A DNA stretch of 64,000 nt, from assembly GCF_003672135.1 (NCBI RefSeq), contig NC_039519.1:6386001-6450000 (forward strand), in the 5' to 3' direction. Each line of letters starts with the position of its first letter. The stretch's first letter is position 1. The notes below the pieces were generated by a model. It had not been told where the DNA came from. It searched no databases and saw nothing but the letters and a program-made list of their open reading frames with translations. The DNA comes from Ooceraea biroi (Eukaryota > Arthropoda > Insecta > Hymenoptera > Formicidae). A program made the position numbers and the translations under genes. This document shows, piece after piece, positions 1 to 13,500 of this stretch.

Positions 1-3000
1 CAGAATAAACTTCCCGTCGCGCAAATTATCTCAAGAGTGAGAGTATCGCGACACGTGTACGGCGAGGCGAAAGTATGTCTCGTTCCTGATTAACGAACGT
101 GACTTACGAGTTTTTCAGTTTTCAAATTATCGTAACATGTATCTGTAGAATGTTTCTATGTTATAAAAAATCATTGTAACAAAAGGAGACGATATTCCAA
201 TCGGGGAAAGAAACAGCGAAACGGTAGAGAGACAAGAGCGGGGAATATTTGAACGCTGACCGGAGATGCGCGGAATCGCAAATTAAGGACGAGGGAAGGG
301 CTCGGGAGGTAGTCGCGGGTCAAAAGATGTCCCGCTCATGGCTCCGCTCCGGTCCGCATACCGGACGAACCGAGCGACGCCGCGGCCGTAGCCATAGCCG
401 CCACCATGTAAAAAGTACAAAACTTGTGACCCGGCTCTCGAGGCCCCCCGGTCCTGCCGGTCGCCTCGGAACCGCCATACTTTTTGCCGACACTCCGAGA
501 GTACGAGAGAACGAACTGTGTCCGGCGCGAACGTCAGCGGAATGTAAAATATGCAACACGCTCGTCCGCGTCCGATCCCCGTGGTCGCCCATCCGGTGAT
601 GCGTCCGCAAGGTACAAACAACCCTCTTACCTTACAATTTAGACAAACCGAAACTGCATTTTCGTTGCACGAGAGGCAACCACCGAGAGAGTTCGGTCAC
701 AAATGAGTACCATCTGAAAGTAATGTTCCTTCACCGAAAGTATATGAATATCCTCGTATGACAGCCGAAAATCATGGAAGAATCGAGGAGGATCGAAAGC
801 GAATCGGAGAATTCTCACTAGAGTTGTTCGAGCAAGACCGCATCGCACAGCGGCACTCTTTCCGCGAAAGCTCGCGATATCGAGGATTTCTCGTCGCGCG
901 TCCCGTCACCGCGCTCGTTCCTGAGATACCTCGCGAGACCAGGACGAGCGGTCGTTTCGTTGCGAGCGGGCAGCGCGTCCGCGGCCGGCGACAAAGGGAA
1001 CGCCGCGCGTTAAGTAAGAAATCGATTATACCGCGGGCGGACTCGATGGTGCCGGCGGATTGGAGTGCAGTCGCATACTCCGAATTCGCGCGCAATTAAT
1101 GTGCATCTCGACGGTCGTCAGGATCTCCGGAGTACGCGCCAAATGGTCCGCCTAGAGCAGCGGGACTGCGTCGCGGTTTTGCCTGCATTCTCCGCGCGCG
1201 TCTCGTTGCATTAACCCGTACTTAGCGCGTGGAATTCGCATTACGTAGGAAGCGCCAAGGATACGCGAACACGTTCGTATACTTGGTGGAGGAGATCGGA
1301 GGAGGAGCCAGAGGAGCGAGGGAGGCCAGCCAGCTGGGAGGGAGGTCTCGGGGAGAGCAACGACTAGTTTCTTCTCCGTGTTATTATCTGCCGCGTCCGG
1401 TAAGTGCCACGTAAGATAGCCAGGATGTGGAAGACATCATGTCGGTCCCGGCCATTCCGCTCTCCGCCACTGTGTCCACTTAGTTATGCGGATGGGAAAT
1501 ACTTACACTGTACGTGTACTAACGATTCCAGGAGGTTTCCAAGTTTCCAACTTGTACCCCGTCCCGCTCCGCGCCCGTGATAATTCCTGCTTAGTCTGTC
1601 GCATTGCCGATATGCCGGCGTGTTAACGATCCGGGATCCGCGGTGATTCGATTGTACGGTGCTTTTAACACGTCGGCGAGGAGTCGCAGGAATGCCCTGT
1701 CGTGTAACAGGGAATTCCTGCAGGCTATCGGTAATACGTTAAAATTTCCGCACCGGTCGTCAAGACACGTTAACAGAAAGCAATGATGTGATAAAAAATT
1801 CCGCTAACGCACTTGTAGTCCTGTACAAAATGCGTATATATCATGCAATTTTTAAATATTGACAAATACGTTTCTCGAAGAGATTATTCTACGAGTGAAT
1901 GTTCCTCGAGTTTGAGTTTCGTCTACCTGCACATGGACTCAGTCGAAACGAGAGGAATGAACAAGGAAGAGAGTCGGCAGAGCGAAATTACGAACTCGCG
2001 TGTTGCCGTAGCTCAAACGTCTAACCGAATTCAATAATCCTGCAGGGGAACGGAGTCGGCCGCTTATGATGACATATCCCTGAATCACGCTCGAGACAAA
2101 GTAATGGTTCCACGGTGCAGAGAAGTCGACGACGGCAATCGCTATCTCGCTCCCTCGCCGTCCGGCCTCTCTCTTATCTTCGTCCGGCACGTACAACTAC
2201 GCCCACACCGTAACCATTTGCCTTGATGGTGGCCCATACCATTACATGACTTTTGATCGCCAGTCGTTACCCCGTGTATTTGCAGTAGGTATTTGCATAC
2301 CTAGTTTGTCAATGTTGCATCGACGCTCTACAAGACGCTGTACGCGGACGCGTCGTCGTCGTCGTCGTCATCGTCATCACGACGTCAAGACACCATCAGG
2401 ATGACGACGAGCGCGCAATAATGACGACCTGTACGAAATGCTATGACGATTTCACACGCACATGCAAATCCTCACCGGGATCAAGTTATGTCGGTTCTGC
2501 CGCGTCAGAAAAGGATTTAGCGGTGCGAAAGCGAGAGGGAAAGATGAAGAAAAAAATGAGGAAAGACTCGCCGACACGTCTTGGTCTTCGTGCTGGAATA
2601 GATATTATCTGGTCAAACCGTGAGAAACTGAAAACTCTTCCAGTCGACTTTCGGTAGCTCATGTGGGACGCAACTCGTGCGGGGAACAGATTCAGGTGAC
2701 CGACGATCTGGATTGACGTTTCAGCGAGCATGTCGCCGCTTCAGGAATCATCATTTGCCGCATTCGTCGCTGCTCCACGCAAAATGCGGCGCTCCTCCGG
2801 TAAACATCGGATGACAGAATCTCATGGACGGAGAACCATACGTTCCTCCGCGATCCTGGTGTCGCCGAGATCGAACTGGCGATAATGCAGCACGGAGGAG
2901 CAGATGCACAAGAATAAGAAGAAGCGCCCGTCGCGCCGCGGTGTCCTTTCTCCCCCGTCCTTCTGGCGCAGGGGTCGTAGGGGGACGAGTTATCATTAAG

Positions 3001-6000
3001 TGAAATGCCGTGTCCACTATCTCCCGGCTCTCACGCGGCTCCGGCTCCTTCTTCGCGGTGTCAGGACTCGTTTCCTGCGAGTCCCCGGATATCGCGGTGG
3101 AACGGCGCGTCGGGACAGGATAATCCCACCGTCGCCTCGTAGCGGCGCTGCGCCTTTGCGAGGAACTGCTGCGGGGGTTATTAATAAGGCCGCCGTTATC
3201 TAATGCAATTAGAGACATAAAGTCTCCGGGCCTTGTTATGCACCACCGCTGGAACTACGTGAGAAGATATCGCGAGTGCCCTCTCAGCATTCCCCGGCAC
3301 GTCCGCAGCTCAATCTCTACCATTCTGACACGCTCTTCCTTCAAACTCCGTCCAAATGATTCCGCGTGCCCAAAGAACTGATTTCTCGAAGCTGTTTCCG
3401 CGCTCGTAAGTAACGATCGCACAAATCGCTGCTTCTTTTCTCGTTTCATCAGAGTCGCTCGGATCCTTCATCGAGATCGCGCGCATTATGCGCCGAGCAC
3501 GTTGCAGGGATTAGGTTTTTACGGGCGCCCGCAGGAAATTATCCCAATCCCGCCGATGATCCCTCGGAGTGCGATTATCGCGGCGACACGGCCGCGGCTG
3601 ATAAAAAAATTCGGATAAAGCGCAGCCTTGTGCGCCAGCGATCAAGATATCTTCTCGCTACGGAACGATCAACGCGTTGCCTGCGTCATCGGGGAGATGC
3701 AATCTCACGACTACGAGGAGCTGCGCCGTTCACGTACGACCTTGCCGGGTTGCAATCGAAGAATACAAGGCAACACTCGGCGCGGAGATCGCCCGGTTTT
3801 ACGGGTGATTGCAGTCGGCAATTAACGTATGATCCTTGAGAGCACGATCGGAGCGAGAGCGGGCGTAGAGGGCTGAACAGTAGAGAGGAGGGGGCCCTCT
3901 TTAATTCAAAGAGAAAAATTGCTCGGCGTAATTATAATGAAGAGAGGAGTAGTTGATCGATGCTGATTATTATCTCGGCAAGGGAGAAAGAGAAAGAGAG
4001 ACTTAACAAACTTCGCGGTAGAAGGCGAGTGCGTCATTCCTCCCCCGCCCACCCTCCTTCGCCCATCGGTTCATTTATATCGGCTAATGTCGGGGAACGG
4101 ACTAGGCGCCGATACTAATTAATTATGAGCGAGAGACAAGCGGCCTGACCGACCGCCAGGACCGTCCTCTGGATAAACGAGATTTCGAGGAAAGATTTAT
4201 TAACGCTCCTACGGTAAATTAACCGTTAAAGCGTGCGCGGCGCGGAAAGACCGGTGGTACATGTAAGATGTGTGTAACGTTGATTTAAATATTCTGATCC
4301 TTCTCTCACGTGACGTTACTGATATATTATTCACGCGACCGATGTGATTTATCTCGTCTTCTTGAATTCCGCGGAGTTCCGCGATCCTGGATTAGCCGCG
4401 CTCGCGGTAACGCTATCTGAATCCGATGACACTCTCGAAAGCCACGAGTCCGTGATGTAATCTATTCCTCGGTGATGTAAGTGAAATGTACTTTCGGTAG
4501 TTCGGTAACGTGGATATCAGATTTATGAATTAGCCAGTGATAATGTTATATATTGATGGGGAAATTTGAAGTCACGTTAATAATGTCGGAGACGTCTGCA
4601 ACGACGAGAGCGAATTCCACGGATCGAATGATGAGAACGTTCTCGCTCTGATATCTGATATCCCATCGAAAATGAGCAAAAGGATCCCCGTACTTAAAAA
4701 CGGGTCCGTAAATCGAGATATTCCAAGCGGAATCCCGCGAGACATCCTGCCAAGTATATCGTGTACACTTTGTCCGCGTAATTGAAAGACGCGGCTATCA
4801 CTGACTCATTCATCCGGAAAATCGATGTTGGACGATTAACTTTCCCCCCAAATCACTTATCCCGCGCTAATAAGCGATAGAACGTACCAATTAAGATACA
4901 CCAAAGTGTCCCGGAATCTCTCGCGTAAGATTGCGGACGCGAGCGTCGCTTTGCGAGGAATAGCAGCTAGTCTCGGAGGACGCGAAGCAGAAGACGAAGA
5001 AGTAAAGGAGGAGAATGAGGAGGAAGAGATATTTCTAGCGCATCATTACCACCGCGAGTGGAGTGCTAGTTACCGGAGGTGTCTCCTCGTAAACACTCGG
5101 ACATTTACATAACGAGTGACATCTGCCCGGCCCAATCATACACGCCACCGTGAGGTTAATACCGCTAGCATACTACTCAGCGCGCCACACTGTCTTCAGG
5201 ACTGGTCTTCGAGGGCTCACCTGTGCAGATTCACGATGTGCGTGGCGCGATGTGCCATACACGTCCGTTCGCGTCGTGACGAATATCTCCGCAACCGAAG
5301 AAAACACGTACTACCTCCTCCTCCTCGTGTCGAGGAGAACGCATTTGCATACGGCAATATCAGTTCCGGCTAGGAACATGGCCGGTAAAATTATTCCTTT
5401 TATAGAAAGCGGATTATATTACACGCCGACGCGCGAGCATGCGTTGTCGTCCACCGAATCGAAACTCATCTCGTATTAACTCGAATTTCATTCAACGTAA
5501 TCGACAATTTCTATTCGTCGTCGCGGCGAGAATAGAAATAGCTACACGTGCGCGATAATTATACGGCGGAGTCGTTATAATTCGTCAGCGGGAATTAATC
5601 GGAGGCCGATGCGGCGGAATCCGACGTGCTTCCTCGCCGATCCGTGGAGATCGGCACTTCTCGTCGAACCCGCAACACAAAACGCACCGCCTCTCCCGTA
5701 ATCCTGGAGACGGTGGGTTTTTGCGGCCGTCATCTGTCGCTCGGGCAACCGCCCGCGATCCTTTATTCCGATCATCCGTCCCGATCCGCTGTCATATTTC
5801 TTGCTGTGCGCGACGCACGACGAGGTAATTTAGCAAAGCCCGCGAAAACTGCCCGACTGTATCAACGATCCCGTTGATCGGCCTCGTCGATGCGAGTCCG
5901 AGTCTATTCGAACACGCTGAAGCGTGCCATCGTGATTACCGTTGCCTGCGAGAAGCTACGATGATGATAACGATAAATCTCGGATCTGTCCCTTTAATGA

Positions 6001-9000
6001 GCACGCAAGTGAGAATTAAGAGAACCATAGAAACCGTACAAACAGTGCAGACACATGAGAAATGTGACGAAGTAGAATCGCGGGAAATCATTTCGACACA
6101 ATTATTACGAGGCGTTGGAAATGCGCCACCGCCGCTTCGTTACGAATATTCGCCTGCCTAGAATAAGAGCTCGCTGGGCGAGAACGATCGAGAGGGTACG
6201 TGCGGGGTGTGGCAACATATAATTACAGTAATTAGCGGACATGTAATTAATTAGGATCGCACGTCGTTTGTTATTTCTCGCGGCGCAGAGTTGCTCCGCG
6301 CGCGTGTACACGTGTGTCTGTGCGCCGATGCGTATTCGTGTGATCGTCGTCCACGTGTACGAGTGCCTAAGCTACCTGTGGGATACCGGTGTAACTACTG
6401 TACCCGTGTCCCTATACGTCCGCGTGCTCAAGGGGTTACGTCTTGATCCCAATTAACGAGCGATTTTTTGCCAAGCGCATCGAGGGATCCCGAGTGAACG
6501 AGCACGAGGAGCGATCCTGCAAATTGCGCCTCGAGATGCAGACTCGATCGAATCTGCTGATCGAGAGTCGACTCCCGAGTCTACTCTGCACTCACTGCAT
6601 TAGCTAATACTGATGAATCGGTACTTGCTGTTTGCTGTTTTGTAAAGATACGATCGCGTTTATCCTCTCTCTTCAACGACAAGGTTTCTTGTAGAACATA
6701 CGTCACGTGTGTTATCTTTAATTCTTTATTTCTTTCGCGTTCAAGTAGTCTATAGCCACTCTAAAGCTCCGGGAATTTTTATTAGGCGATAATCGAGACT
6801 AAGGATTAATTGTAATTTATATCTCGTGAGTGCTGAGCATATTTTAAGACCAACGTAATCTCATCAATAATAACAGACTTCGAATCAGTTTTGAACAGTT
6901 TTCAGGAAATTGATTCCAATAGAATGCAAAGGTACTTCTCTTGCGTGTGATCTTAAGGTGTGCTCCACAAATTAGTAAACGCAGTGATTAAGAGTTTGAT
7001 TTAATTAACTTGAATCGACGTAACGAACATCGCGAATCGAATTACTCGAGGCATTGACTCTTAGTACAGCACGGACGATTGGCCGTGTCCTGCATTTGCC
7101 AAACATTCGGGACTCCCCTCGCAGTCGTCGGTGACCACGCACACTTCGGTCGCTTCGCCGGCAATAAACATAATGGCGCACGTCCTTAATTAAGTGGATT
7201 TTCAACCAAGATTCAATCAGTCTCGTTGTAAATGTAAATGCACGGACCCAACCCACTCTCGTTCCTCTTCCTCACCGTTCGCCATCCGTTCCCCCGATCG
7301 TGTCCAAGTGTGGAGCTTGGTAGATTCACGTTCGAAAGCGCGAAGGATGGCCCTTCTTGTACGCGAACGGTTGTAGCCACGATAGGACAACGCCGATACT
7401 TCAGTAACGATACGCTCGCGTAGTCGCATTCGGTGACGATTACATACGACATTTCCGGCGGAAACATTAACTTATCCGTTATCACGAAGATATTTCAGGA
7501 CTGATACAAAGGTGTGACGTCGATACTGAGCGAGAGCATCCCGTCATATTCATATGCGGATAAGTACCACTTGGTGCATACAGAACACGATATTATTTAT
7601 CATTTCCACCTTTAGCGGAATGTACGTCGCTTGGAAGTTGCAGGCGAGATCACTTATGCAGATACCTGCTTTTCGCCGTATATTATGTCGTCGCGTGAAT
7701 TCCGAGCCAAGGATGTTGAAGGCAGAATGCGACCGCAGTGTATCCAGCACGACGAAAGTTCACGAGCTGGTTCATAACGGCGAAATGTCACCGACTGTAT
7801 GCATCAGAACGAGCTCAAAACAATGAGCACGAATGGAGTGAGCAAGCAATTACACTTTTCCGGAATTTCCTAACAGTGTAACGGCAGCATCAAGTCGTAC
7901 GCGTCTCGAATAGTGACGGAAGCTACGCTGTCGCAGCCACGACGCATCCAGAATTATCATAATTAAACGATTTTTACAAACCGCGTTACTGCAGATTCAA
8001 CTTTTGAAGAAAATTAGTGTAGCATGAGATATTCCAACTCTAGACAAACTCTGAATCGTGAATGAGCGCATTAATTAAAAAGCTCATTTGTCACAACGTA
8101 CTTCGCAGATATGCGAGAAGGATGAGAGTGTAATAGAATAATAACGAAATAAAAAACAAACATGAAAATTTCTTTGATGTCAATAACGAAAAATTGATTA
8201 ATTTTGATGCGTGTCCGCACTTGAAGGAAAATCGAACTACCCTCGACGGCTCTCGCGATAATCGATATTTTTATCAATTACACGCAAACATAATGCCGCG
8301 GTTCGCAGTGTCGTAAAAAGATTCGATTGTCGTGAGACGCTCTCGGCGTTCCGCGATTGCATTTTCGAAGCAGCGCAAAGGCGAGCAGTGGATATGCAAA
8401 TGTCGCGGCGGAATGGCGAGCGAAGGGCTCGGCTGGGGGTCCGCAAAGTCGAGACAAAGTCACAGCGGGATCCACTCTCCCGAACTGTGTCCCCTTCCCC
8501 CCTCCCCATTCGTCTCGTCGTTCGTCTGCTCGCTCCCTCGTGCCTCGCTCAAATGAAATTTTCCGCAACATTGCATTCGAATGCGATTAAAGCTCGTATA
8601 GTGAGCTGATACCCCGCGGAAGCGGATGGAGGACCGCGCCGGGCCGAGACCGAAGAATCTTCTCGCCACTTCTTCCTTCTTGCCGTGCTCGTCCCGAGAC
8701 CACCTCGCCCCCCTCGTCGATTTCGAGAAATCGAATTGTAACTTGTAGCCACCGCGGCACCCTCTCCGCGACAGGAACACGCGTGATTCATCGCCGACTA
8801 ACGCGGTGCGCGCCGGCTAATTCCCTTCGGATATCGATTCCGCTCCTTGAATGCGAGAGTTCTGAAACCCCTTCCGTCTCTCCCTCCTTCCGTTACTCCT
8901 CAGCTTTAAAATATATCAAAAACGTCGATTTTACACGATACCGATTTCTGTCGTGCGATATTAAACCCGGAATTATTTTTATTGTACATAAGTGTCTTTT

Positions 9001-9010
9001 GCAGAAGGAT
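1..9010. other. Non-coding intronic stretch, no gene supported
   Basis: No exon with convincing splice sites and conserved protein was found on either strand. CpG-rich sequence gives many short chance open frames. A (CGT)n tract lies near 2351-2380. A plus-strand CCG|gtaagt near 1400 and a minus-strand GT|gtaagt near 1500 look like isolated donors without matching acceptors. In the hth context this is presumed to be part of the long 3' intron. Confidence 0.5.
2351..2380. repeat. CGT trinucleotide microsatellite
   Basis: About six CGT units are followed by related CAT/CGT units. The tract is simple sequence with no coding frame that can be supported. Confidence 0.8.
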
Positions 9011-10517
9011 CCCGAGTCGAAATTTGAGTTCTACATTGAACCTCGAATTCTTCATTTGAGGCGTTATTCAGCGTCTATTTAGCTACTACTTTAACACTAA
9101 AATATGTCCGAAATTTCCTTTTTTGCCGCTAGAGCGTCAAGCAGGTTACGGTCAAGATTATAGCCGAATGTTGCAGGGTCAAAATAGCATGTTAACATCT
9201 GTTTGTAGGAGTTTGAGTTTCAATGTAAGAGTTCTATTTTCCTAAAAGTAGGTTCGTACGACTGCTAAAAGCATTTAAGTAGGGGCAAAATTTCGGACAT
9301 ATTTTAGTGTTAAAGTAGTAGCTAAATAGACGCTGAATAACGCTTCGAATTCTTCATTCGAGGCGTTATTCAGCGTCTATTTAGCTACTACTTTAACACT
9401 AAAATATGTCCGAAATTTCCTTTTTTGCCGCTAGAGCGTCAAGCAGGTTACGGTCAAGATTATAGCCGAATGTTGCAGGGTCAAAATAGCATGTTAACAT
9501 CTGTTTGTAGGAGTTTGAGTTTCAATGTAAGAGTTCTATTTTCCTAAAAGTAGGTTCGTACGACTGCTAAAAGCATTAAAGTAGGCGTAAAATTTCGGAC
9601 ATATTTTAGTGTTAAAGTAGTAGCTAAATAGACGCTGAATAACGCTTCGAATTCTTCATTTGAGGCGGTATTCAGCGTCTATTTAGCTACTACTTTAACA
9701 CTAAAATACGTCCGAAATTTCATTTTTTGCCGCTAGAGCGTCAAGCAGGTTACGATCAAGATTATAGCCGAATGTTGCAGGGTCAAAATAGCATGTTAAC
9801 ATCTGTTTGTAGGAGTTTGAGTTTCAATGTAAGAGTTCTATTTTCCTAAAAGTAGGAGGTTCGTACGACTGCTAAAAGCATTAAAGTAGGCGCAAAATTT
9901 CGGACATATTTTAGTGTTAAAGTAGTAGCTAAATAGACGCTGAATAACGCTTCGAATTCTTCATTTGAGGCGGTATTCAGCGTCTATTTAGCTACTACTT
10001 TAACACTAAAATACGTCCGAAATTTCATTTTTTGCCGCTAGAGCGTCAAGCAGGTTACGATCAAGATTATAGCCGAATGTTGCAGGGTCAAAATAGCATG
10101 TTAACATCTGTTTGTAGGAGTTTGAGTTTCAATGTAAGAGTTCTATTTTCCTAAAAGTAGGAGGTTCGTACGACTGCTAAAAGCATTAAAGTAGGCGCAA
10201 AATTTCGGACATATTTTAGTGTTAAAGTAGTAGCTAAATAGACGCTGAATAACGCTTCGAATTCTTCATTTGAGGCGTTATTCAGCGTCTATTTAGCTAC
10301 TACTTTAACACTAAAATATGTCCGAAATTTCCTTTTTTGCCGCTAGAGCGTCAAAGCAGGTTACGATCAAGATTACAGCCGAATGTTGCAGGGTCAAAAT
10401 AGCATGTTAACATCTGTTTGTAGGAGTTTGAGTTTCAATGTAAGAGTTCTATTTTCCTAAAAGTAGGTTCGTACGACTGCTAAAAGCATTAAAGTAGGCG
10501 CAAAATTTCGACTCGGG
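9011..10517 (+). mobile_element. Inverted-repeat element copy 1, carrying a tandem array of about 302-bp units
   Basis: The element begins at 9011 with CCCGAGTCGAAATTT and ends at 10517 with the exact reverse complement (10503-10517). The dinucleotide AT borders both sides (9009-9010 and 10518-10519), consistent with a 2-bp target duplication. Inside is a short left segment of about 34 bp, then four complete units and one truncated unit. No coding capacity is present, so this is a non-autonomous element. The same ends recur at 24186-24697, which shows that the boundaries are those of a mobile unit and not of a simple satellite. I cannot assign a superfamily: the 2-bp duplication and the CCCGAG terminus do not match a family I can name with confidence. 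Confidence 0.75.
9045..10502 (+). repeat. Tandem array of 302-305-bp units with inverted arms
   Basis: Units start at each GAATTCTTCATT: 9045, 9347, 9649, 9954 and 10259. Their lengths are 302, 302, 305, 305 and a truncated fifth. The 3-bp difference is an extra AGG near AAAAGTAGG in units 3 and 4, so those two are the closest relatives. Unit 1 has a T-to-A change in GCATTTAAG and differs at few other positions; overall divergence is low. Each full unit opens with an arm of about 59 bp (9058-9116 in unit 1) and closes with its near-perfect reverse complement (9288-9346), leaving about 170 bp of unique core. The fifth unit stops at the outer inverted repeat, before its closing arm. Confidence 0.9.
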
Positions 10518-13500
10518 ATGTTTCTCAAAGTGCGAAAAATGATGAAAAGCGACTCACACCTTTACACCGTTCAAGGGGACTTGTATGCATGGAAGTTATA
10601 TAAAGTTAATTAAGATTAATTATTATAATCGTCCTTAAATGCTTGTCGTGTTGTGACTGTCGCAAAAAAAACAGAAACACGGTGCGACTATTACGCCGAT
10701 CATTAGACGCGCTCTCATGCGGAAGGAGCGTAGGACGACGACAAGAACTCGTCCTCTCGTGCATTTAAACGTCGCTCGATGCAGCGGCAGGAGGCACGTC
10801 GATGCTTATCGCGCGAGAACGCTTTCGACTGGGACTAAGTGAGCGGTACAGCCGCGTTTTGTACGTCTTTACGCGACGAGGAGGCTACCGACGTCGCACT
10901 TCGTCGCGCCCCAGCCGCCGTCAATTCCGATCCGAGACGTTCCTACCGCGAGTGGCATCCCCCGGAGAGCCGTGTAAGGGCGGTGGTGTAGGATGCAGCT
11001 TTGACAGTGACAGCCGGATGTTTAATGCGTCAAGTCACTCCGCCACTCGCGCATGAATCGGAGCTACAGTTCCGATCCACATTACGGAGATGTCGAATAT
11101 ACAATTCTCCTTCTTTTATGAAACAACAAATGCCGCTTAAGGCGGAACTCAAATATCGCGATGAGACTTCATACGATGCGAGTAAGCCTTCTGCGTTGGA
11201 CAGATCGTCGTTGATCGTCGATTTAAAGGTTTGATCGCACGCTCGAAAATTCGAGATAGTGAGGAGCGATGAAAGACGTGGAAATCGCGAGGAAACTGTA
11301 CGAGTGCGGGGATGAAAACGGACTCTCGGCTAGAGTCCAAAACAAGCAGCACGCGCACTTCGAGCTCGCCACCCTGGAAGGTTTCCGAGGGCCCGGGCAT
11401 CTGGAAATAAGCGACGACGTGGATATAGGATCGCGTAGGGATAGAGTGGCTCGCGGCGCTTCGCCGTTCACCAAGAGCAATATACGCGTCATATATCACC
11501 TGGCTGTAGCTAATGCCCGGGAAGGTGTGCGTGAGGCTATCTGCGCGCCATAAAACACTCTCGCGCTCTGCTCCAGGAGGGGTTGCTGGCGGCTCGGTGG
11601 CGAGTGTCACCACAGGTGCGGACATTCTCATCATAAATACCAGCCCAGCTACAGCCGTAAACCGTCTGGTGAACCTAATTGGGGCGTGGCTGCGGTTACA
11701 CCTTCGAGGCTTCGTCTATCTCTCTCTCTCTTCTCCCGGCGCGTTGTCTTTCGCACCTTCCCATCTTCTTCCTTCATCTGCACCTTCGATTCTTGCGTTC
11801 TTCGCAAGTAGAGTGCGCGGCTATTATACGTCCGCGCGATGCTTCTCGTTATATGGGTACCTCATCGTTGCTCCCGATAGCCGTTCCTGTTCAGCACTGG
11901 CTTCTTGTCTTTCTTTTGACCATCGTCGAGCTCGACGCGTAGTACGCGATAGGTAATGCAAACTGCAGAAGTCAATTACAGAAGTACTCCTTGAGAGAGA
12001 ACGTAACAGTCTAATCAAGGAAGGCTCTTTAGAGAGAAAATAAACAAAAAATAGTACTCGCAAAAAAGATTGAAGGCCCTCGCATCTGCTGCGCTTTCCC
12101 GAGGTTGCTCTCCATCCCGTGATGGGGATTATATTTGCAGTAAAATATTAAGAGCGGCTGTGCGAGCGCTACCTTTTATGGCGACTGCTATTCGGGCAGA
12201 TTGGCTTCAGCGAGTGAAATGATTACGTCAAGAATGTGACAGCACGCAGAACAGGATTTCCATCGAAGATGTACATGGGCACTCGCATACCTCATGTGCG
12301 AAAATGCGCGCATGATGTTGATTGAACGAGAAGGAACGGTGGTGTGTCGCAGAGATGGAGTGCACGATAACCGGGCACTCCCGAGGAACTGGAACTCGTC
12401 CTCGTTCGCGTGGGTGGAAGGTTCACGAATCGTGAGAAATACGAAGCGAGATATTGGCAGGCGTCGTTCATTCGCATGCAAATGTATCAGTCTCGATTAA
12501 CTGAAAAATTGCACCGCTCAAATATAAAACTATGCCAAGCACGTATTGACGCAAGGCGTGATAATATATGTGACGCCGGAATGAAGTTAATTCAGAAACG
12601 ACGTCCGTGACAGAACGCAATGCGCGAGGCGATCGTGGCTCGGATGATCCGAGGCGTTCCCTCCCTCGTAACGGTCAACGTGCGTGTTTTCACGCGGGGG
12701 TAGATGCGAGAAAACGTTAAAAGGTAGGCTGGTTCCGGCACACCTCTCCGTTTAACCGCCTCGAATCATTTCACGCTCGCACTATTCTCATTCTTCTTCC
12801 TTTTCTCTCTTTCTCTCTCTTCTCTTCTGCCTTTACCTCGTATACGAATTTAGTCGAATATCCAGCGAATCTCGGTCTTAACTGTTCGTTGGCATGAACC
12901 TGCGAGCGATAACGAGCATCAGCAGCAACAGCAGCAATGGCACGATGAGTTTCTCTCTTTCCGCCCCCTCTCGCCCTTTCTATCTCTCTCTTTCTCTCTC
13001 ACTGCCTGTCCAGGTGAACGTAACGGTAAGAGGACGATACGTACGACTAACACTGGCGTAAGCGTGAAGGATTCTTGAACACTAAGATTTCGGACAGTTT
13101 TATGACGAAGATACTACACTAATAAGCCTCGAATGCAGACCGATATTTTAGAGCGTAGATCTCCAAGATGCAGGCAATCGAGAATCACAACATTTTCGCT
13201 AGATGTTATTACTAATCATTTCTTGTCATGTTCGTATTTGTTGCAATTGATAAAATTTGGAGATCAATTTGGCGCTTCTGTGCTTCGAGGTTCGTGCAAA
13301 TACCGAGAATTCTAGCGTCTACCTGAACGAAGATAATTCACGATTGCATGATCAAGCCCGAATGTGTTTCCGCGCGATTTCGTGCCGTGTAAGGCGACGC
13401 AGAATTGTACTCGCGCGATTGCGCCGCTGGTAACCGGTTCGTATCGCCGTGGCGAAAATTATTCTCGCCTCGGTATATCTCGCACGTATGTACGTGTCGT

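Noticed and set aside
1229..1420. Plus-strand first exon ending at CCG|gtaagt
   Set aside because: No promoter element or coding similarity, and no downstream acceptor could be paired with it.
1500..1600. Minus-strand exon ending at CAGT|gtaagtat
   Set aside because: The candidate acceptor has no pyrimidine tract and the translation shows no Hth-like sequence.
5210..5245. Second ratchet point (CACAG|GTGAGC on the minus strand)
   Set aside because: The preceding 25 bases are not pyrimidine-rich, and the donor is weaker than at 19093.
9045..10502. CRISPR array
   Set aside because: The repeat unit is about 302 bp and nearly identical throughout, with no unique spacers, and the host is a eukaryote.
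13310..13340. TTCGTTCAG|GTAGAC on the minus strand as a ratchet point
   Set aside because: The pyrimidine tract is moderate, but GTAGAC is a poor donor and no phase or context support exists.
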